A stretch of DNA of 45,574 nt. Origin: Bacteroidaceae bacterium (lineage in GTDB: Bacteria > Bacteroidota > Bacteroidia > Bacteroidales > Bacteroidaceae). A model generated the notes under the pieces. It was not told the DNA's origin and ran no database searches. It saw nothing but the letters and a program-made list of their open reading frames with translations. Positions 16,713 to 24,856 of this stretch are shown piece after piece. The translations under genes and the position numbers were made by a program. How positions within the stretch are numbered: the stretch's first letter is position 1; each line of letters begins with the position of its first letter. The stretch is from positions 1-45,574 of the forward strand of contig JAFZZI010000010.1 of NCBI GenBank assembly GCA_017615835.1, written 5' to 3'.

Positions 16713-16835
16713 ATGCCAGTTATTGGCTGTTTCACTGACCAGGACGGCTCCGTCACGTTCAGCATCGCTAACCTGCCTCAAGGCATATACATTATCAAAT
16801 CCGAATCACTGACCTGTAAAATCCTCAAGCAATGA
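16713..16835 (+). pseudogene. Orphan fragment of a type IX-secretion-like C-terminal sorting domain
   Basis: This 40-codon reading frame, too short for most gene callers, ends with GIYIIKSESLTCKILKQ. That closely resembles the last strand pair of C-terminal sorting tails on Bacteroidota secreted proteins (GIYIVK...KILK). No secreted protein precedes it, so it is most simply the remnant of a deleted gene. Its TGA overlaps the ATG of the next gene in an ATGA arrangement. That leaves open a second role as a short leader ORF translated in series with it. The frame is open further upstream but without recognisable homology. Confidence 0.6.
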
Positions 16836-17665
16836 AACGAAACACCTTGCGTCACTTTCTGACATGCAGCATCGCAGCAGCATTGCTGTTTCTTGGCTAT
16901 ACGCCGGCATCGGCCCAGTATTACATGAACGTATTCAAGAAGAACGGCGAGACTGTCCAGTTTGAAGTGACTGAATTGGACAGCGTATCCTTCACTTCCA
17001 CAGAAGTAGCATACGAGTATGTCGATCTGGGTCTCAGCGTAAACTGGGCGACCTTCAACGTGGGTGCCACTAGGCCAGAGGCGTACGGTGACTACTTTGC
17101 CTGGGGCGAGACGGAACCATACTACGAGGCCGGCTACGCACAGGAGAATCCGCAAGCACACTGGAAAGATGGGAAATCTGATGGATACAATTGGTTCAAT
17201 TACAAGTGGTGCAACGGCACATACGATTCTCTGACAAAATACAATACGAAGAGTGATAAAGGAACGGTCGACAACAAAACCGTGCTTGACCCTGAGGATG
17301 ACGTTGCCCACGTCAAGTGGGGCGGCAGCTGGCGCATGCCGACCAAAGAAGAACAGTATGAATTGTTCAATAACTGCACCTGGACCTGGTACGACTCCGG
17401 CAACACAGAATTTAATGGTGTGGCCGGTTATAAGGTTACCAGCAATAAGGATGGTTACACAGACCGCTCCATATTTCTTCCGGCTGCCGGGTTCCGCGGC
17501 GGCACGTACCTCATCGACGGGGGGTCCTACGGCCTCTACTGGTCCAGTTCGCTCTACACGGAGAGCCCGCACGGCGCGTGCAGCCTCATCTTCGATTCGG
17601 GCAACCACGGCGCGGACAGCCTCGACCGCGGCTACGGTTTCTCTGTCCGGCCCGTTCTCCCGTAG
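16832..17665 (+). CDS. Secreted Fib_succ_major-type (C-type-lectin-like) protein with hypervariable-looking C-terminus
   Basis: This 277-residue protein has a signal peptide cleaved near ASAQ29. A short N-terminal beta module (NVFKKNGETVQFEVTELDSV) common in Bacteroidales surface proteins follows. From about residue 62 it carries a Fibrobacter succinogenes major paralogous domain: YVDLGLSVNWATFNVGA, GDYFAWGE, GGSWRMPTKEEQ, YWSSS and a final FSVRPV. The role is unknown; related folds are C-type-lectin-like and bind ligands. The last 57 codons (17492-17662) differ sharply from the rest: about 68% G+C over the first 51, no A-ending codon, and mostly NNC codons. That is the pattern expected of a retroelement-diversified variable region. 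The start overlaps the small ORF at 16713. Confidence 0.85.
   Translation: MKRNTLRHFLTCSIAAALLFLGYTPASAQYYMNVFKKNGETVQFEVTELDSVSFTSTEVAYEYVDLGLSVNWATFNVGATRPEAYGDYFAWGETEPYYEAGYAQENPQAHWKDGKSDGYNWFNYKWCNGTYDSLTKYNTKSDKGTVDNKTVLDPEDDVAHVKWGGSWRMPTKEEQYELFNNCTWTWYDSGNTEFNGVAGYKVTSNKDGYTDRSIFLPAAGFRGGTYLIDGGSYGLYWSSSLYTESPHGACSLIFDSGNHGADSLDRGYGFSVRPVLP
17492..17662 (+). other. Candidate variable region (diversity-generating retroelement target)
   Basis: Residues 221-277 of the preceding gene. In the 51 codons from GGG-TTC to GGT-TTC I count 36 ending in C, 12 in G, 3 in T and none in A, with 22 A among 153 bases. Runs such as TAC-CTC-ATC-GAC and GAC-AGC-CTC-GAC-CGC are what randomised AAC codons would give. 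The flanking YWSSS and FSVRPV framework residues are conserved in the domain family. Template repeat and reverse transcriptase are not in the window, so the assignment is inference. Confidence 0.5.
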
Positions 17666-17733
17666 GATTTGTCCTCCCCACCGGCTCAACAGGCCTCGAA
17701 ACACGCATTCATTCAGCCGCAGGTCGGCCTGAT

Positions 17734-17766
17734 GCAGGCGGGGTGGCAATACCAAAGCCACCCTGC
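17734..17766. other. Hairpin downstream of the candidate variable region
   Basis: GGGTGGC (17741-17747) pairs with GCCACCC (17757-17763) around a 9-base loop, extended by GCA/TGC across a bulge. No T-tract follows, so it is a poor terminator. It lies about 75 bases after the stop codon. Confidence 0.45.
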
Positions 17767-17848
17767 AAGCGTTGTGTGCCGTGCACAAATACTCCGGTCA
17801 ATCAATAAAAATTCAGGAAAACTAAATGGCGTTTTTAGCTTTTTTCTA

Positions 17849-17856
17849 TATGTTTG
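17849..17856 (+). promoter_or_regulatory. Likely -7 box of the C10 protease gene
   Basis: TATGTTTG matches TAnnTTTG, 29 bases before ATG 17886. A T-rich stretch lies in the -33 region. Confidence 0.4.
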
Positions 17857-17885
17857 TAGAACATAGATTTTGTTTTTAACCTGAT

Positions 17886-19946
17886 ATGAAGAGATTTCTT
17901 GTATTGTTCAGCCTGACGCTACTCTTTGCCGGAGTTCAGGCCAGAGTGGTAAATGTAGAAAAGGCCGCCTTGGCAGCCGGTGCCGATGCCCGTCTGACTT
18001 ACACTGCTTCCGCAAACGGCAAGCCAGACTTCTATGTGTTCAACAAAGAGTCCGACAGTGGGTTCGTAATAGTTGCTGCCGACGATGTTGTAGGCGATAA
18101 CATAGTTTTGGGTTATTCGGACAACGGACCGTTTGATTACGAGTCCAGTCCTGACAATTTCAAGTGGCTGTTAAGTGAGTATCAGGCGCAGATAGAGAGT
18201 CTTAGAAGTTCCGGCAGGCATGTAGAGTCAAAAAAAACTCCGGATCGGGCGGAGGTAACCATAGCTCCGCTGTTGGGCGATAACAAATGGGGCCAGAGTT
18301 TCCCTTACAACTGGAAATGTCCCCAGCTGAATGGCCATAATTGTGTAACCGGTTGCGTCGCAACATCGATGTCGCAGATAATGTACTACTATAAATGGCC
18401 TTTGGTGGGTACCGGAAGCAACGAATACACGTGGATTGGGAGTAAATTAAGTGCTGATTTCAGCGAGGCACCGTTCAGGTGGTATGAAATGTTGCCGTAT
18501 TATGTCAGTAACGGTTTGACGGAAGATATGGTATTGGCAGTTTCAGACCTGTTGTACAAATGCGGTATTTCTGTCAATATGTCGTATGGCCTGGGCGAAA
18601 GTTCTGCTTCTGACGCATGGATTCCCGAGGCACTGAAAAATTACTTCGGTTACTCATCTGCAAGAATGATTAACCGTTCTGACTACTCCGAAGAAGACTG
18701 GATTTCCCTGCTGAAAGGGAATCTTCAGAAGAAAATGCCTGTAATTTATTCGGGTGAGAGTGACGGAGGCGGACATGCGTTTGTATGCGACGGATACAAC
18801 TCGTCCGATTACTTCCACTTCAATTTCGGCTGGAAGGGATTGAATGACGGCTATTATCTTGTATCGGTTGCAGGAGATTATAACAAAAAACAGCAGATGG
18901 TCTGCGATATCATACCTGGCAAGACTCCTGTCATCTCCGGAGGTGTATATCTGAGCAGACTTGGAAACGGCCAGGCAGAGGTCACCTCATTTGGACTGAC
19001 AGGCGGCTATACCGGTGAAGTAATGATACCCGAGTCGGTAACCATAGGCGATGAGGTTCTTACCATTACATCTATAAACAGCGATGCCTTCATGAATTCC
19101 GGTATTACAAAGGTAACTGTGCCGTCCAGTGTGAAACGCATTGCTGCCGGTGCCTTCTTTGGTTGTAATAACCTGAAGACCATAGTCGTTGAAGGTGCCG
19201 TTCCTGAAGTGTATGACGGCAAACTGTTTGACAACAGTGTCTATTCTGAAGCGAAACTTATCGTTCCTGAGGGTAGCGTCGAACTCTATTCGTCAGTGAT
19301 GCCGTGGATGTGCTTCTGCAATATTACTGACGGTGTTGAATCTAAGCAATGGTCGGAGTGGACGAAGGCAGGGGACGGAACCGGTATAGGCACGTACGTC
19401 AACCTTAGCGGTACTGATACGTTTAACGGTACTGCCGAGAATTTGCCGGTCAGTTACCGTTACATGCTCACGGACACATACAGTTGGCAGTTCAAGATAG
19501 ATGACTGGATGAATGCATCGACCCTTATAATCAACGCTGACATGGAAAGTGGAGAATGTGTTGTCAAGAGCCAGACGACAGGCAATATAATCACCACTAC
19601 TGACGGTGTCTCAAACTATGAATTCTTTGTTTATTTCACGGATATACCTTCATTCTATACATACCTGTCTTACAGTTCTTATCCGTGTGTTTTTGACAGG
19701 GAGACCGGTACCTTCACCTTGAACTCTTTATTTGTCCCGTATGGAATGAATGCATATTTCTCAATGGGTGTGTACAGTTTCAAGATTGACGGGTTTGACT
19801 ATTCAAAAATAGACCCTGTCGGCGTGAAGACTGAATTTGTTGACTCTCCGGACATAAAGACTATTTTCAATCTGAACGGACAGAGTGTCAACGAGCCCTT
19901 GAAGGGTAGCATATACATCATCAACGGCGAAAAGGTTCTGTACTGA
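17886..19946 (+). CDS. Secreted C10-family (streptopain-like) cysteine protease with BspA-type repeat
   Basis: This 686-residue protein has a signal peptide (to about residue 19) and an inhibitory prodomain (about 20-115). The peptidase C10 domain spans about 125-345. The nucleophile is C157 in TGCVATSMSQIMYYYKWP, the catalytic His is H297 in DGGGHAFVCDGY, and W316 lies in FNFGWKG. A leucine-rich BspA-like segment follows (about 365-470: VPSSVKRIAAGAFFGCNNL). An uncharacterised beta-rich region comes next, then a C-terminal tail (IFNLNGQSVNEPLKGSIYII) like type IX secretion sorting domains. It probably digests host or dietary protein outside the cell after self-activation. It has its own putative promoter and ends 2 bases before the convergent chromate-transporter gene. 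Confidence 0.9.
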   Translation: MKRFLVLFSLTLLFAGVQARVVNVEKAALAAGADARLTYTASANGKPDFYVFNKESDSGFVIVAADDVVGDNIVLGYSDNGPFDYESSPDNFKWLLSEYQAQIESLRSSGRHVESKKTPDRAEVTIAPLLGDNKWGQSFPYNWKCPQLNGHNCVTGCVATSMSQIMYYYKWPLVGTGSNEYTWIGSKLSADFSEAPFRWYEMLPYYVSNGLTEDMVLAVSDLLYKCGISVNMSYGLGESSASDAWIPEALKNYFGYSSARMINRSDYSEEDWISLLKGNLQKKMPVIYSGESDGGGHAFVCDGYNSSDYFHFNFGWKGLNDGYYLVSVAGDYNKKQQMVCDIIPGKTPVISGGVYLSRLGNGQAEVTSFGLTGGYTGEVMIPESVTIGDEVLTITSINSDAFMNSGITKVTVPSSVKRIAAGAFFGCNNLKTIVVEGAVPEVYDGKLFDNSVYSEAKLIVPEGSVELYSSVMPWMCFCNITDGVESKQWSEWTKAGDGTGIGTYVNLSGTDTFNGTAENLPVSYRYMLTDTYSWQFKIDDWMNASTLIINADMESGECVVKSQTTGNIITTTDGVSNYEFFVYFTDIPSFYTYLSYSSYPCVFDRETGTFTLNSLFVPYGMNAYFSMGVYSFKIDGFDYSKIDPVGVKTEFVDSPDIKTIFNLNGQSVNEPLKGSIYIINGEKVLY

Positions 19947-19948
19947 AT

Positions 19949-20521
19949 TTAAATCAGGCTGTAGAACAGGCCTCCGGTAATGCCTGCCGCTACAATGACC
20001 AGTATCGGATTCCATTTGAACCGGAAGGTCATGATGAAAGCTGCTGCAAAGAGAATGGCACTCATGACAATCTGATTTGTTGAGGTGCCGAAGTTTTCAG
20101 GACTGACGAGCGAGAGTACGGCAGCTGCAAGAAGTCCGATTATTACCGGGCGAATCCATGCAAGCACCCTCTGCACAGCAGGGTGCTTGCTGTGTTTTAT
20201 GAAAAAAATGCTTATTGCAAGCATCAGGATGAACGAGGGCAGGATGACGGAGAATGAGGCCAGCAACGAGCCGAGGACTGCGTATGGTTCGCTATACCCG
20301 GCGTTTGTGACCGCCATGTATCCGACGTATGTGGCAGAGTTTATTCCAATTGGTCCCGGAGTCATCTGGCTGACAGCGACTATATCAGTGAACTCCTGAA
20401 TGTCTATCCATCCGTAGTGGTTGACTACCCTGTTCTGAATGAGCGACAACATTCCGTAACCTCCGCCGAACCCGAAGAGTCCGATGGTAAAGAATGTCTT
20501 GAAAAGTTGCCAGAAAATCAT
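19949..20521 (-). CDS. chrA: Chromate transporter-family protein, second half of a split pair
   Basis: This 190-residue membrane protein belongs to the short-chain chromate ion transporter (CHR) family, in which two single-domain genes replace one two-domain ChrA. The family start is visible: FKTFFTIGLFGFGGGYGMLSLI and DIVAVSQMTPGPIGINSATYVGY. About five to six hydrophobic helices follow. ATG 20521 is chosen because it overlaps the stop of the upstream half-gene (ATGA) and gives the usual N-terminus. Longer frames upstream read into the other gene. Transport of chromate by such pairs is known in other bacteria; the substrate here may differ. Confidence 0.88.
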   Translation of the reverse strand: MIFWQLFKTFFTIGLFGFGGGYGMLSLIQNRVVNHYGWIDIQEFTDIVAVSQMTPGPIGINSATYVGYMAVTNAGYSEPYAVLGSLLASFSVILPSFILMLAISIFFIKHSKHPAVQRVLAWIRPVIIGLLAAAVLSLVSPENFGTSTNQIVMSAILFAAAFIMTFRFKWNPILVIVAAGITGGLFYSLI

Positions 20522-21057
20522 AATTCTTTTTTCTCCCTGAAAAAATAATATGCTACAGCACCGGCAATTGTCGCTGAGATGATAATGACAGGCGATACGC
20601 CCAAGGCCCAAATGGCAACGGCAGTAATTACAGGAACCCAGGCGTTGCGCCAACTGATTCCGGCGTCACCGGCAAGACGCAGGGTGGGGGTAAGTATAAG
20701 TGCAACGACAGCCGGTCTTATACCTTTGAAAATATTTTCTATCAGTTCTATATCTTTGAACTTGTGGAAAAACAGGGCGATTAGGAGTATTATGGTGACT
20801 GAGGGCAGAACTGTTCCGATTGTAGTGACAATACTCCCCAATATCCCCTTCATCCTATATCCGATGAAGATTGATATGTTCACGGCGAATATCCCGGGGG
20901 CTGTCTGTGAAATGGAAAGCAAGTCAAGAAAATCCTGTCGCGAAATCCATGAGTTTTGCTCAACGACCTCTCTTTCAATCATCGGAATCATCACATAGCC
21001 GCCGCCTATCGTGAAGAGACCGATTTTCAGAAAAGTAAGAAAGAGCTTCAGCAACAT
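20518..21057 (-). CDS. chrA: Chromate transporter-family protein, first half of a split pair
   Basis: This 179-residue membrane protein is homologous to its downstream partner: FLTFLKIGLFTIGGGYVMIPMI and LLSISQTAPGIFAVNISIFIGY occupy the same positions as in the second half. The two would form a heterodimer of opposite topology, as proposed for short-chain CHR proteins. Its ATG follows the purL stop by 3 bases, so purL and both transporter genes form one leftward transcript. The four-base ATGA overlap with the partner suggests coupled translation at equal amounts. Confidence 0.88.
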   Translation of the reverse strand: MLLKLFLTFLKIGLFTIGGGYVMIPMIEREVVEQNSWISRQDFLDLLSISQTAPGIFAVNISIFIGYRMKGILGSIVTTIGTVLPSVTIILLIALFFHKFKDIELIENIFKGIRPAVVALILTPTLRLAGDAGISWRNAWVPVITAVAIWALGVSPVIIISATIAGAVAYYFFREKKEL

Positions 21058-21060
21058 GGT

Positions 21061-24000
21061 TCAGCTGCGTTTCTTCTCAATCCACTTACGGGCGTTAACG
21101 AAAGCTTCAATCCATGGAGTTACCTGATCATCCTTTCTGTCGGCAGGCCAATAGGCGCATTGCCAAGGGAATATGGCGCGCTCGGGGTGGGGCATCATAG
21201 CTATGTGACGTCCGTCAGGACTGGCTATTCCAGCCACATTGTAGTCCGAACCGTTAGGATTTGCGGGATAGTCGGGGTAGGTGTACTTGGCAACGATGTT
21301 GTATTGCTCTTCGGGGTAAGGAAGATGAAACTTGCCTTCACCGTGGGCTACCCATACTCCCAGACGTGAGCCTCCAAGGCTGTTCAGCATGATGCTGTTG
21401 TTGTCGGGTATGCTTACGCCAAGGAATGCCGACTCGAATTTGTGGGAATCATTGTGGAGCATACGGCTCTTTTCCTTGTGGTCCGGATTTATGAGGCCCA
21501 ATTCTATCATTAGCTGGCACCCGTTGCAGATACCGAGCGACATGGTGTCTTCGCGTGCATAGAATCTGTCGAGTGTTGCCTTTGCAGTTGGATTGAACAG
21601 GAATGCTCCTGCCCAGCCTTTTGCAGAACCAAGGACGTCAGAATTTGAGAAACCTCCACAGAAGACTATCATGTTGATTTCGTCCAAAGTCTCCCGTCCG
21701 CTTACAAGGTCTGTCATTGTCACATCTTTCACATCAAAGCCTGCAAGCCACAACGTGTACGCCATTTCGCGCTCTCCGTTCGTGCCTTTTTCGCGGATGA
21801 TGGCAGCTTTTACTCCGCTGGGATTCCTCCTGTCAGGATTGAGCCCATACTGCGATAGTTTGCCTTGGAATGTATATGGAACTTTTATGCTAAGGGGCTG
21901 TTTGCCATAGTTCTCGAACCTTTTTTCTGCAAATCCGGCGGATGCCTGGCAACGTTCCATCAGATATGAGGACTTGTACCAGATCTTGCGCATGGAGTCG
22001 ATGTCAACCTTAACTTTCTGCTTGCCGAAACGAACGTTTACTGAGCGTTCGGAAATCGGAGCCCCTATCCGTGCAAAACCTACGCCTTCTTCCTCCAATA
22101 CTGATACGACTGCATCAAGATTCCTGTTGTCAACCTGTATGACGATGCCCGGATTCTCGGCAAATAGAGCGGTAACCATATCCCGACAGTGTAGATCGTC
22201 AAGGCAGATGTCAAGGCCGCCTTCAGTGTTGGCGAAACACATCTCAAGGAGGGTAGTAATAAGACCTCCTGCAGATATGTCGTGACCGGCCAGCACCAGT
22301 TCCTTGTCAATCAGGCGCTGTACTGCATTGAATGTGTCAGAGAAATATTCCGGGTTGCGGACAGTCGGAACATCGCTGCCAATTCTGTTAAGTGACTGTG
22401 CCAGTGCTGATCCCCCCAGCTTGAGTTCGTCAAAGCTGAAGTCAAGGTGAAGTAGTGTGCTTCCCTTTATCGAAGAGAGCACAGGAGAGATAATCTTCCT
22501 GATGTCAGATACTTCGCCTCCGGCCGATACAATCACTGTCCCGGGGCTTATTACCTTGCTTCCATCCGGATATTTCTGTGTCATCGAAAGTGAATCCTTT
22601 CCTGTGGGAACGTTGATTCCGAGTGCAATACAAAAATCGGACAAAGCTTTCACACCCTTGTACAGACGGGCGTCCTCACCTTTCTGCGAGCGGCAAGGCC
22701 ACATCCAGTTGGCGCTGAGTGAAACAGTGGCAAGTCCGTCCCTCAGAGGGGCAAAGACAATGTTCGTGAGAGCTTCTGCCACAGATAGTACAGATCCGGC
22801 TGCCGGGTCGGCAAGACCGGCTTGGGGTGCATGTCCGATAGAGGTCGCAATTCCGCTTTTGCCACGATAGTCAAGAGCCACTGCACCACAGTCCGAAAGC
22901 GGAAGCTGTATCTTTCCCTGACACTGTTGCCTGGCAATCTTGCCTGTCACCGACCTGTCAACCTTGTTTGTGAGCCAATCCTTGCAGGCTACACTTTCAA
23001 GTTGGAGGACGTTGCTCAAATACTCCTCTGCAAGATTGGGATCGTATCTGACATCTTCGTATCTGCGCTCCACCGTCTCGTCTTTCATTATTGTCTTGGG
23101 CGATGAACCGAACATCTGGCTGACAGCCAGGTCGAACGGGCGTCTGCCGTCAGCCTGCTCAAAGGCAAAACGGGCATCGCCTGTGGTTTCTCCTACAACA
23201 TACATCGGAGCTCGCTCACGTTCGGCTATTTTTCTGACGTGCCCGATGGATTCTTCCTGAATCAAAAGACCCATGCGCTCCTGTGATTCGTTCGCGATAA
23301 TCTCTTTCGAAGAGAGGGTCTTGTCTCCGATCGGCAATTTATCCATCTCAATCAGGCCTCCGCACTCTTCTACCAGTTCTGAAAGGCAGTTCACGTGTCC
23401 GGCCGAGCCGTGATCGTGGATAGAAACTATCGGATTGACATCTTCTTCGCACAGGGCACGGGTAACATTGTATCCGCGTTTCTGCATCTCAGCGTTGGCG
23501 CGCTGGACAGCGTTGAGTTCTATTCCAGAAGAGTATCTGCCCGTTTCGACTGAGGATACAGAACCTCCGCCAAGGCCGATGCGGTAGTTGTCACCGCCAA
23601 GTACGACGATTTTGTTCCCTTTCTCAGGATGTCCCTTCATGCAGTCGCGTCTGGTTCCGTAGCCTACGCCGCCTGCCAGCATGATAACTTTGTCATATCC
23701 GTACAGCTCTCCGTTCTCCTGATGCTCAAAAGTGAGAAGGGAACCGCAAATCAGCGGCTGGCCAAACTTGTTACCGAAGTCGGATGCACCGTTAGAGGCT
23801 TTTGTAAGAATCTGTTCGGGAGTCTGGTAGAGCCATTTGCGCTCCTTTAGAGACATTTCCCATCGACGGCCTGAGTCGTTCCGCGGATATGAGGTCATAT
23901 AGACAGCTGTTCCGGCTATGGGCCACGAACCCTTGCCGCCACCCATTCGGTCTCGTATTTCGCCTCCTGTCCCTGTTGAAGCACCATTGAAAGGTTCAAC

Positions 24001-24762
24001 AGTGGTAGGGAAGTTGTGAGTCTCGGCTTTTATTGATATGACAGATTCGATGTTGCGTATGACGAAGTAGTCAGGCACTGAATGATCGGCCGGAGCAAAC
24101 TGCTCGACAACAGGTCCTTCCGCGAAAGCCACATTGTCCTTGTAAGCCGATATTATGCGACCGGGATGTTCTTTTGTGGTGTTTTTTATCATCTGAAACA
24201 GAGATGACTCCATCTCCTTCCCGTCAATGATGAACGTCCCGCCGAAAATCTTGTGACGGCAGTGTTCCGAGTTGATCTGTGCAAATCCGAATACCTCTGA
24301 ATCCGTAAGGTTGCGGCCGATCTCTTTCTCTACCTTGTGAAGATAGTTGATTTCTTCTTCTGAAAGTGCCAGTCCTTCCTGTTCGTTATACGATTCGAGG
24401 TCATCAATCAGCAGAATTGGCTGCGGTTTGATATTTACCGTGAAGATGTCCTGTCCGAGACCGTCATACAGTCTTTGAAGCATGGGATCGTATTCAGCTT
24501 CAGCAGAATCAACGGGGAAATATTCTTCAATGCGTGTTATGCCTGACAAACCCATGTTCTGGGTTATCTCGACAGCATTTGTACTCCAGGGAGTTATCAT
24601 TTCGCGTCGTGGACCGACAAAAAAACCGGATAGGTTTTCTGACTCGTAGAGTGTTGCCTCACCATAAAGCCAGCTCAGTTTGCTGACATCCTCACGACTT
24701 AGTTTCCCGGCAGTTTCGGTTGCAATGACCGCGCCTGCAGGAGCCTTGAAAAATAGAATCAT
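21061..24762 (-). CDS. purL: Phosphoribosylformylglycinamidine synthase, single-chain
   Basis: This 1233-residue enzyme catalyses the fourth step of purine synthesis: formylglycinamide ribonucleotide plus glutamine and ATP gives the amidine. Order of domains: N-terminal PurS-like part, two AIR-synthase-type halves (SIKAETHNFPTTVEPFNGAS near 245-264; LSMTQKYPDGSKVISPGT around 735), and a C-terminal class I glutaminase. The glutaminase nucleophile Cys is in SLGICNGCQLMIELG and the His is in MMPHPERAIFPWQ. The length suits the large single-chain type. A terminator stem upstream overlaps its putative -7 box. It leads an operon with the two chromate-transporter half-genes, with no evident functional link. 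Confidence 0.97.
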   Translation of the reverse strand: MILFFKAPAGAVIATETAGKLSREDVSKLSWLYGEATLYESENLSGFFVGPRREMITPWSTNAVEITQNMGLSGITRIEEYFPVDSAEAEYDPMLQRLYDGLGQDIFTVNIKPQPILLIDDLESYNEQEGLALSEEEINYLHKVEKEIGRNLTDSEVFGFAQINSEHCRHKIFGGTFIIDGKEMESSLFQMIKNTTKEHPGRIISAYKDNVAFAEGPVVEQFAPADHSVPDYFVIRNIESVISIKAETHNFPTTVEPFNGASTGTGGEIRDRMGGGKGSWPIAGTAVYMTSYPRNDSGRRWEMSLKERKWLYQTPEQILTKASNGASDFGNKFGQPLICGSLLTFEHQENGELYGYDKVIMLAGGVGYGTRRDCMKGHPEKGNKIVVLGGDNYRIGLGGGSVSSVETGRYSSGIELNAVQRANAEMQKRGYNVTRALCEEDVNPIVSIHDHGSAGHVNCLSELVEECGGLIEMDKLPIGDKTLSSKEIIANESQERMGLLIQEESIGHVRKIAERERAPMYVVGETTGDARFAFEQADGRRPFDLAVSQMFGSSPKTIMKDETVERRYEDVRYDPNLAEEYLSNVLQLESVACKDWLTNKVDRSVTGKIARQQCQGKIQLPLSDCGAVALDYRGKSGIATSIGHAPQAGLADPAAGSVLSVAEALTNIVFAPLRDGLATVSLSANWMWPCRSQKGEDARLYKGVKALSDFCIALGINVPTGKDSLSMTQKYPDGSKVISPGTVIVSAGGEVSDIRKIISPVLSSIKGSTLLHLDFSFDELKLGGSALAQSLNRIGSDVPTVRNPEYFSDTFNAVQRLIDKELVLAGHDISAGGLITTLLEMCFANTEGGLDICLDDLHCRDMVTALFAENPGIVIQVDNRNLDAVVSVLEEEGVGFARIGAPISERSVNVRFGKQKVKVDIDSMRKIWYKSSYLMERCQASAGFAEKRFENYGKQPLSIKVPYTFQGKLSQYGLNPDRRNPSGVKAAIIREKGTNGEREMAYTLWLAGFDVKDVTMTDLVSGRETLDEINMIVFCGGFSNSDVLGSAKGWAGAFLFNPTAKATLDRFYAREDTMSLGICNGCQLMIELGLINPDHKEKSRMLHNDSHKFESAFLGVSIPDNNSIMLNSLGGSRLGVWVAHGEGKFHLPYPEEQYNIVAKYTYPDYPANPNGSDYNVAGIASPDGRHIAMMPHPERAIFPWQCAYWPADRKDDQVTPWIEAFVNARKWIEKKRS

Positions 24763-24783
24763 TCTGTTCGGGTTTATTTACTG

Positions 24784-24791
24784 CAAAAATA
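24784..24791 (-). promoter_or_regulatory. Likely -7 box of purL
   Basis: On the minus strand TATTTTTG matches TAnnTTTG, 21 bases before the purL ATG. Its T-run is also the tail of the LytTR-gene terminator. Confidence 0.45.
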
Positions 24792-24819
24792 GCCATTTAT
24801 TCCTTACAGGAAAATGGCT
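24785..24819 (-). terminator. Intrinsic terminator of the small LytTR gene
   Basis: On the minus strand AGCCATTT (24819-24812) pairs with AAATGGCT (24798-24791), with an inner TCCT/AGGA pairing. ATTTTTG follows. It lies 38 bases after the LytTR stop. Confidence 0.6.
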
Positions 24820-24856
24820 GTGCTCCAAAAAAAATCCAATAAGGTTACGTATGGAT

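Noticed and set aside
16778-17788. 336-residue leftward ORF opposite the variable gene
   Set aside because: Low-complexity Val/Ala/Arg composition, caused by the GC-rich variable region. The rightward gene has a signal peptide and a recognisable domain.
17666-17885. Template repeat of a diversity-generating retroelement after the variable gene
   Set aside because: No second copy of the 3' end is found here, and no reverse transcriptase is encoded in the window.
20522-20653. Longer N-terminus for the second chromate-transporter half
   Set aside because: It would read through the coding end of the first half-gene; ATG 20521 gives the standard family start and an ATGA overlap.
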